NCBI GenBank assembly: GCA_015521505.1
Contig: WAOB01000008.1
Location: forward strand, 1 to 10,776
Direction of reading: 5' to 3'
DNA length: 10,776 nucleotides
From: Nanobdellati archaeon
GTDB taxonomy: Archaea; EX4484-52; JAADEF01
A program made the position numbers and the translations under genes. Below the pieces are notes generated by a model, which was given only the letters and a program-made list of their open reading frames with translations, had not been told where the DNA came from and did no database searches. Positions 5,876 through 10,776 of this stretch are shown here, piece after piece. The number at the start of each line of letters is the position of its first letter. The stretch's first letter is position 1.

Positions 5876-7603
5876 ATGAGATTAGAAAAAATATTACCCT
5901 CCATTACATGGATTAAAAATTATAAATTAAAATATCTCTATTTTGATCTCATTGCAAGTATAAATCTTGCAGTTTCTATGATACCAAAAGGAATGGCATA
6001 TGCATTAGTTGCTGGTTTACCTCCAATTTATGGATTATATGCGAGCTTTATAGCACCTCTTATAGGTATTTTATTTGGAAGCAATAAATTGTTATTTACA
6101 GGACCAGTTGGTGTTATGACAGTACTAGTTTATACCAGTTTATCTAAGTTTGCTGAGCCACAGACCCCAGAATACATTAGTATGGCAGCAACGTTAGCTT
6201 TAATGGTTGGTATTATTATGCTATTCTTAGGATTGTTTAGACTAACATTCATATTAAAGTTAATTTCACATTCCGTTTTAATAGGTTTTGTTAACGCTGC
6301 TGTTATAGTTATAATAATGACACAATTAAAATATATTTTAGGTATTCATTATAGTTCAGAAGAATTTTTGATAACAATGTTTGTAGAATTTATAAAAGAA
6401 TTACCAAACTTAAAATTATTACCTCTTATTTTTTCAATTATAACAATTCTAACGATATATATATTTCATAAATACTTTAAAAGAATTCAAGAAGCTATTG
6501 TACTACTAATATTAATAATAGTATTTACAATAGCTGTTGCAACATTTAATCTTGAAGAGAAAGGTATAGAGGTTGTCGGTAAGCTTCCTCAGGGTATTCC
6601 TTCTCCTTCTCTTCCATCTGTTGATGCAGAATTACTTTCATCATTGGCATTGGCAGCATTGGTTATATCGATAGTTGGAATGTCAGAAACATACTCTATT
6701 TCAAAGATAATAGCGTATTACACAAAACAGCGAGTAAATTTTAACCAAGAATTTATAGGTCAAGGTTTGGCAAATATATTTACCTCCTTCTTCAAAGGTT
6801 ATCCTGTATGTGGTAGTTTTTCAGGAACTAGTGTAAATTGGGGTTCTGGTGCAAAAACAGGTTTCTCAATAATATTTTTCAGTATTTTTACTTTACTCAC
6901 AATAACTATTTTAACACCGTTATTCTATTATGTTCCAAGATTTATTTTAGCAATAATCGTAATATTAGCAGTTATTAAACTTCTTAAACCAAAACAATTG
7001 TTAGAATTATATAAAATAAATAAATACGATGGAATCGTTGCTATGGTTACTTTCATAATATCCCTAACAGTATCATTAGATTACGGTATCTTTGCAGGAA
7101 TAATTCTATCACTAGCATTATATGTATGGAGAACAATGCATATAAAACTATACCTAATTTTAAAGGATAAATCCACTGGTCTTTTTATTCCAGTAAGTGT
7201 TGAAAGTCCTCCAAGCAATTGTCATCAAATACTAATGATAAAACCCGAAGGTCCATTAATTTATATGAATGCAGAAGATTTTAGAGATAAACTTTTTGAA
7301 GTAGTGAACAAGTGTAAAAATCTTAGAAAGATAATAATTGATATGAATGCTGTCTATCATATAGATGCAGCAGGGGTTGATATATTAAAAGAGATTTTAG
7401 AAGAGCTTCATGTAAGAGGAATAGATTTAATATTAATACATTTGGATCCGGAAGTTAAAAAAGTAATTAAAAAATCAGGAATTGAGAAGGAAATTAAAAT
7501 ATTCGAAAGAAAATCCGAAGCCATTAGATATGCTATAAAAGATGTTAATCAAAATATATGTAAGAAATGCAAAAATAAATTGTTCAATGAATGTCCTTCT
7601 TAA
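5876..7603 (+). CDS. SulP/SLC26-family anion transporter with C-terminal STAS domain
   Basis: An inner-membrane transporter of sulfate, bicarbonate or a related anion; the substrate cannot be decided by sequence. The 575 aa carry the SulP core (about 20-425, many hydrophobic helices) with the signature [20 protein letters not shown] at 36-55, GP at 76-77, and ETYSISK...[14 protein letters not shown] (271-301). A STAS domain spans about 450-555. Three oddities: the SR(T/S)xVN motif before helix 10 reads SGTSVN (316-321), so the usual Arg is Gly317; the STAS loop is IDAAG (496-500), without the Ser/Thr of phosphorylatable STAS proteins; and a short tail has Cys562, Cys565 and Cys573. ATG 5876 has no ribosome binding site. 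Its TAA shares the sequence TTAA with the convergent cdc48 stop. It stands alone, with no sulfate-assimilation or carbonic anhydrase gene nearby. Confidence 0.92.
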   Translation: MRLEKILPSITWIKNYKLKYLYFDLIASINLAVSMIPKGMAYALVAGLPPIYGLYASFIAPLIGILFGSNKLLFTGPVGVMTVLVYTSLSKFAEPQTPEYISMAATLALMVGIIMLFLGLFRLTFILKLISHSVLIGFVNAAVIVIIMTQLKYILGIHYSSEEFLITMFVEFIKELPNLKLLPLIFSIITILTIYIFHKYFKRIQEAIVLLILIIVFTIAVATFNLEEKGIEVVGKLPQGIPSPSLPSVDAELLSSLALAALVISIVGMSETYSISKIIAYYTKQRVNFNQEFIGQGLANIFTSFFKGYPVCGSFSGTSVNWGSGAKTGFSIIFFSIFTLLTITILTPLFYYVPRFILAIIVILAVIKLLKPKQLLELYKINKYDGIVAMVTFIISLTVSLDYGIFAGIILSLALYVWRTMHIKLYLILKDKSTGLFIPVSVESPPSNCHQILMIKPEGPLIYMNAEDFRDKLFEVVNKCKNLRKIIIDMNAVYHIDAAGVDILKEILEELHVRGIDLILIHLDPEVKKVIKKSGIEKEIKIFERKSEAIRYAIKDVNQNICKKCKNKLFNECPS

Positions 7604-9789
7604 CCTCCATACATTTGTTCAAATCTCTTAGCTGCTTCTTCGTATTTTTTAACCTCTTCTTCACTCATAGGCTTTATTTTTTTAAGTGCTTCCTCAAAAT
7701 GTCTCATACTGATTTTTAATTCTTTTTTCATCTTATTTTTATCAATTTTACCTTTTGTCTTTTCAAGATATTCTTGCATTGCAAAGTATGCTGCCTCATT
7801 ACATATCGCAGCTATATGAGCACCTGAATAGCGTTCAGTTCTTTTTGCCAATTCTTCAAGATTAACATCTTCTGCTAAAGGTTTTCCTCTTAAATGTACT
7901 CTGAATATCTCTACTCTTGCTTTAAAATCAGGCATTGGTACATATATCAATCTATCAAATCTACCTGGTCTTAATAATGCTGGATCAAGTAAATCAGGTC
8001 TATTTGTAGCTGCGATAACAACGACGCCTTTCAATTCTTCAATCCCATCCATTTCTGTAAGAAGTTGGGATACTATTCTTTCAGTAACTTGTGAGGATGA
8101 AATTCCTAAACCTCTCATTGGAGCAATAGCATCTATTTCATCGAAGAATATTATACAAGGAGCAACTTGTTTAGCACGTCTAAATATTTCTCTTATAGCT
8201 TTTTCCGATTCACCAACCCATTTGCTCAATATCTCTGGTCCCTTAACACTTATGAAGTTTGCCTGTGATTCAGTTGCAACGGCTTTTGCTAACAATGTCT
8301 TCCCAGTTCCAGGTGGGCCGTAGAGTAGTATTCCTTTAGGTGGTCTTAGATTTAAATGTTCAAACATATCTGGATATTTGAGTGGCCATTCAACAGCTTG
8401 TCTCAGTTGCAATTTAACATCATCAAGTCCACCAACATCCGTCCATTTAACGTTTGGAACATCTACTAATACCTCTCTCATAGCTGATGGTTCTATTTCT
8501 TTAAGAGCATCTAAAAAATCTTGCATTGTTACTTCTATACTGTTTAATATCTCTGCTGGGATTTCTGGAGCATCTAAATCTATTTTTGGTAATATTCTCC
8601 TTATAGCCCTCATAGCTGCTTCTTTACATAACGCTTCTAGATCAGCGCCAACGAAACCATGAGTTATATCAGCAAGATATTCGAGGTTAACATCTTTAGC
8701 TAAAGGCATTCCACGCGTATGTATTTGAAGTATTTCCAATCTTCCTTTTTTATCTGGAGGTCTTATTTCAATCTCTCTGTCAAATCTTCCAGGTCTTCTC
8801 AACGCTGGATCTAAAGCATGAGGTCTGTTTGTTGCTCCTATTACAATAACTTGACCTCTTGGTGATAAACCATCCATTAATGCTAAGAGTTGTGCAACAA
8901 CTCTTTTTTCAACCTCACCGGTTACTTCTTCTCTTTTTGGTGCTATAGCATCTATTTCATCTATAAAAACAATAGATGGTGCATTTTCTTCAGCCTCTTT
9001 AAATATTTCTCGCAATCTAGCTTCAGATTCACCATAGAATTTACTCATTATTTCTGGACCATTTATACTATAAAAGTTGGCATCCGATTCATTCGCAACA
9101 GCTTTTGCAAGTAAAGTTTTTCCGCAACCGGGAGGTCCGTAGAGTAAGACACCTTTAGGTGGATCGATGCCTAATCTTTCAAAGAGTTCTGGATGTTTCA
9201 AAGGTAGTTCTACCATTTCTCTGATCTTCTGTATAACATCTTTCATACCTCCAATATCTTCATAAGTAACTCTAGGTATTTTTTTCTCCGCAAGTTGTGC
9301 TGCTTTATCACTTATAACTATTTTTGTTTCAGGTGTAATTATTGCAGCTTTTGCAGGTGGTTGAATAGCCATAACTACGAAGTTAACTTTTCTACCCATT
9401 ATATTTATTTCGATGAGATCACCTTTAGATATTGCACGATTTTCAAGATAATGTCTTATATAGTATTCACCACCTACAATTCTCAAAGGTTCTGTTGGTG
9501 CTATTTTTATTTGCATAGCTCTTTTTGCCTCAATTTTTCTTACTCTAACCTTATCGTCAATCCCTATTCCAGCATTTTTTCTTATGGATCCATCCATCCT
9601 TATTATTCCTAAACCCTCATCCTCCGGATACCCTGGCCAATATATTGCTACTGTTGTTCTTTTACCTATTATTTCAACAACGTCTCCAGGTCTTAAACCT
9701 AACCTCCTAGCTGCTTCTGGATCTATCCTAACTATACCCCTACCAGTATCATTCGGTTTTGCTTCAGCAACTTTTAGTTCTAAGGTCAT
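7600..9789 (-). CDS. cdc48: Cdc48/VAT (p97-like) AAA+ ATPase, two ATPase domains
   Basis: A hexameric cytosolic unfoldase that extracts or unfolds proteins and can feed the proteasome. The 729 aa comprise an N domain (double-psi barrel plus second subdomain, about 1-165) and two AAA+ modules. D1 has Walker A GPPGCGKT (218-225), Walker B IVFIDEID (273-280), pore loop KFYG (250-253) and arginine fingers at 335/338. D2 has Walker A GPPGTGKT (491-498), Walker B IIFFDEID (546-553), pore loop KWVG (523-526) and Arg610/613. Every ATPase motif is intact. The C-terminus ends MYGG, close to but not exactly the hydrophobic-Tyr-X proteasome-docking tail. ATG 9789 is supported by GGTGAT at 9800-9795. It is last in an hsp20-hsp20-cdc48 run and shares a TTAA with the convergent SulP gene. 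Confidence 0.97.
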   Translation of the reverse strand: MTLELKVAEAKPNDTGRGIVRIDPEAARRLGLRPGDVVEIIGKRTTVAIYWPGYPEDEGLGIIRMDGSIRKNAGIGIDDKVRVRKIEAKRAMQIKIAPTEPLRIVGGEYYIRHYLENRAISKGDLIEINIMGRKVNFVVMAIQPPAKAAIITPETKIVISDKAAQLAEKKIPRVTYEDIGGMKDVIQKIREMVELPLKHPELFERLGIDPPKGVLLYGPPGCGKTLLAKAVANESDANFYSINGPEIMSKFYGESEARLREIFKEAEENAPSIVFIDEIDAIAPKREEVTGEVEKRVVAQLLALMDGLSPRGQVIVIGATNRPHALDPALRRPGRFDREIEIRPPDKKGRLEILQIHTRGMPLAKDVNLEYLADITHGFVGADLEALCKEAAMRAIRRILPKIDLDAPEIPAEILNSIEVTMQDFLDALKEIEPSAMREVLVDVPNVKWTDVGGLDDVKLQLRQAVEWPLKYPDMFEHLNLRPPKGILLYGPPGTGKTLLAKAVATESQANFISVKGPEILSKWVGESEKAIREIFRRAKQVAPCIIFFDEIDAIAPMRGLGISSSQVTERIVSQLLTEMDGIEELKGVVVIAATNRPDLLDPALLRPGRFDRLIYVPMPDFKARVEIFRVHLRGKPLAEDVNLEELAKRTERYSGAHIAAICNEAAYFAMQEYLEKTKGKIDKNKMKKELKISMRHFEEALKKIKPMSEEEVKKYEEAAKRFEQMYGG

Positions 9790-9794
9790 AAAAT

Positions 9795-9800
9795 ATCACC
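9795..9800 (-). promoter_or_regulatory. Ribosome binding site GGTGAT for cdc48
   Basis: GGTGAT on the minus strand, five bases before ATG 9789, matches the 16S rRNA 3' end and confirms that start. TTTATAAAAAA at 9823-9813 could be a TATA box giving cdc48 its own very short-leadered transcript within the 55-nt gap; this is uncertain in such AT-rich DNA. Confidence 0.7.
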
Positions 9801-9844
9801 ATATTTCTATGCTTTTTTATAAATAAATTTTAAAAAATAAAAAA

Positions 9845-10264
9845 TTATTCAATTTTAATTTCAAAACCTTTTATCTTTTCCAATTTTGGTAATGTAATCT
9901 CCAGTATTCCATTGTTATATGAAGCTTTTGCTTTTTCTGCATCAACTTTTGTAGGTAATTTTATTTTTCTACGAAATTCACCATACTTAATTTCTTTTGC
10001 TAAGTATTTTGCACCTTCTTTGAGCTTTTCTTCCTTTTTTCTAACAGAGATTTCAAGATTATCGTCGTATATTGAAATTCTAATATCTTCCTTTTTAACA
10101 CCAGGTATTTCACATATGATTTTTATTTCATCCTCCGTTTCTATAATGTTTGAGCAAATTGGACTTGTTTCCTTAATTAAAGGAGATTCTTCAAACAATT
10201 TATCAACTCTTTCTCTTATTTTATTAAGTTCACTCAATATTTCGTTTAGAATTTCACGCATCAT
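9845..10264 (-). CDS. Small heat shock protein, Hsp20/alpha-crystallin family (second copy)
   Basis: An ATP-independent holding chaperone of 139 aa. A short helical N-terminus (1-35, REILNEILSELNKIRERVDK) precedes the alpha-crystallin domain (about 38-127), with EIPGVKKEDI at 52-61 and the conserved YNNGILEITLPK at 116-127. The C-terminal IKI (136-138) is the I-x-I motif that binds a neighbouring subunit during oligomer assembly. ATG 10264 starts one base after the stop of the other hsp20, so the two are co-translated; a second ATG at 10261 is possible. It is clearly divergent from its neighbour (shorter N-terminus, no FGNVKP segment), so this is an old duplication or two lineages brought together rather than a recent copy. 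Confidence 0.95.
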   Translation of the reverse strand: MMREILNEILSELNKIRERVDKLFEESPLIKETSPICSNIIETEDEIKIICEIPGVKKEDIRISIYDDNLEISVRKKEEKLKEGAKYLAKEIKYGEFRRKIKLPTKVDAEKAKASYNNGILEITLPKLEKIKGFEIKIE

Positions 10265-10265
10265 A

Positions 10266-10760
10266 TTAATCTATTTTTATATCAAATCCTTTTTTATGTT
10301 CTTTAAGTTTAAACTCTACTTCCAAAACACCATTGTTAAATCTTGCTTTTGCTGATTCGGGATCAACTTTAGCACCCAAGTTTATTCTCTTAAAGTATTT
10401 TCTATCACCACTTTCAGCTTTTACTTCTAGTTCTGTTTCTGTTGCACGAAGTTTGATATCTTCTTTTTTAACACCGGGTAATTCAACCAATACTGATAAC
10501 GTGCCTTCCTTTTCATTTTTTATTACATCAACGAAAGGTTCTCTATAACCTGAAATCTCTGCAATACTAGGTTTAACATTACCAAACGTTCTAATTTCAG
10601 GCTCTTTCCCAGGTTCAAATCTTATAGAATATCCAAATATCAATGGCTCTCTGGATTCAAACTTTCCTTCCTCTAATTCTCTGAATATTCTTTCAAACAT
10701 CTTGTCCATTTCTTCAAACTCCCTCATAATATCTCTAATCCATCGTCTCCACCAGACCAT
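10266..10760 (-). CDS. Small heat shock protein, Hsp20/alpha-crystallin family (first copy)
   Basis: A holding chaperone of 164 aa. The N-terminal arm (1-70) starts with aromatic residues (MVWWRRW), is acidic in its helix (REFEEMDKMFERIFRELEEG), and carries the segment FGYSIRFEPG...IRTFGNVKP (42-64) that I associate with archaeal sHsps. The alpha-crystallin domain spans about 72-155, with VELPGVKKEDI (92-102) and FNNGVLEVEF (141-150). The tail FDIKID holds the I-x-I motif (161-163). ATG 10760 has a strong AGGTGAT site at 10770-10764. As first gene of the hsp20-hsp20-cdc48 run it probably carries the operon promoter, just beyond the window edge. Confidence 0.95.
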   Translation of the reverse strand: MVWWRRWIRDIMREFEEMDKMFERIFRELEEGKFESREPLIFGYSIRFEPGKEPEIRTFGNVKPSIAEISGYREPFVDVIKNEKEGTLSVLVELPGVKKEDIKLRATETELEVKAESGDRKYFKRINLGAKVDPESAKARFNNGVLEVEFKLKEHKKGFDIKID

Positions 10761-10763
10761 AGA

Positions 10764-10770
10764 ATCACCT
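10764..10770 (-). promoter_or_regulatory. Ribosome binding site AGGTGAT for the first hsp20
   Basis: AGGTGAT on the minus strand ends three bases before ATG 10760, a close fit to the 16S rRNA 3' end. The presence of a leader implies that transcription starts to the right of the window or within its last few bases. Confidence 0.7.
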
Positions 10771-10776
10771 TTTAAA

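Noticed and set aside
8378..9826. Plus-strand open frames opposite cdc48
   Set aside because: They lie wholly over an intact, motif-complete minus-strand gene and encode Ser/Phe/Cys-rich sequence typical of antisense shadows.
9912..10548. Plus-strand open frames opposite the hsp20 genes
   Set aside because: Low-complexity Ser/Phe/Leu-rich translations antisense to well-supported chaperone genes; no ribosome binding site.
1..10776. CRISPR array or tandem repeats
   Set aside because: No regularly spaced direct repeats were seen; the AT-rich runs are simple composition.

Overview
The window is AT-rich archaeal chromosome, most likely from a thermophilic member of the Thermoproteota/TACK group; the exact lineage cannot be fixed from the sequence alone. 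The archaeal signature comes from mevalonate-pathway thiolase and HMG-CoA synthase of archaeal type, a two-domain Cdc48/VAT ATPase, a COG1709-type regulator, an Sfm1-like SPOUT methyltransferase, paired Hsp20 chaperones, and ribosome binding sites of the form GGTGAT/GAGGTG alternating with genes that have no leader motif.

Layout. Positions 1-309 carry no intact gene. They are visibly richer in G+C than the rest and are packed with hairpins; I read them as the right-hand end of an IS200/IS605-type (TnpB) element with its structured RNA, probably decayed, but this is tentative. A minus-strand block runs leftward from 5586 to 310: an Sfm1-like methyltransferase, the large subunit of acetolactate synthase (ilvB), a COG1709 HTH regulator, HMG-CoA synthase and acetoacetyl-CoA thiolase. 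The last three are fused as a tight operon: the regulator and synthase overlap as TAATG, and synthase and thiolase are 2 nt apart. A 289-nt divergent intergenic region (5587-5875) follows. It contains a compositionally odd stretch that may be a gene remnant. A plus-strand SulP-family anion transporter with a STAS domain (5876-7603) ends tail-to-tail with a second minus-strand operon, hsp20-hsp20-cdc48 (10760 to 7600).

How the genes fit together. Thiolase and HMG-CoA synthase make the first two steps of the mevalonate route to archaeal isoprenoid lipids, and the co-translated regulator is a candidate controller of that supply. The small DUF35 Zn-ribbon/OB protein that usually accompanies this pair in archaea is absent at the expected place, where the mobile-element-like DNA sits. 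The acetolactate synthase starts branched-chain amino acid synthesis but has no regulatory subunit beside it. The hsp20-hsp20-cdc48 cluster is a coherent proteostasis unit: holding chaperones plus unfoldase.

Most genes here are ordinary housekeeping genes. The points worth a second look are the left-end structured RNA, the displaced DUF35 partner, the regulator-mevalonate coupling, the archaeal Sfm1 homologue, and several unusual residues in the SulP transporter. I did not find convincing evidence of a wholly new system.
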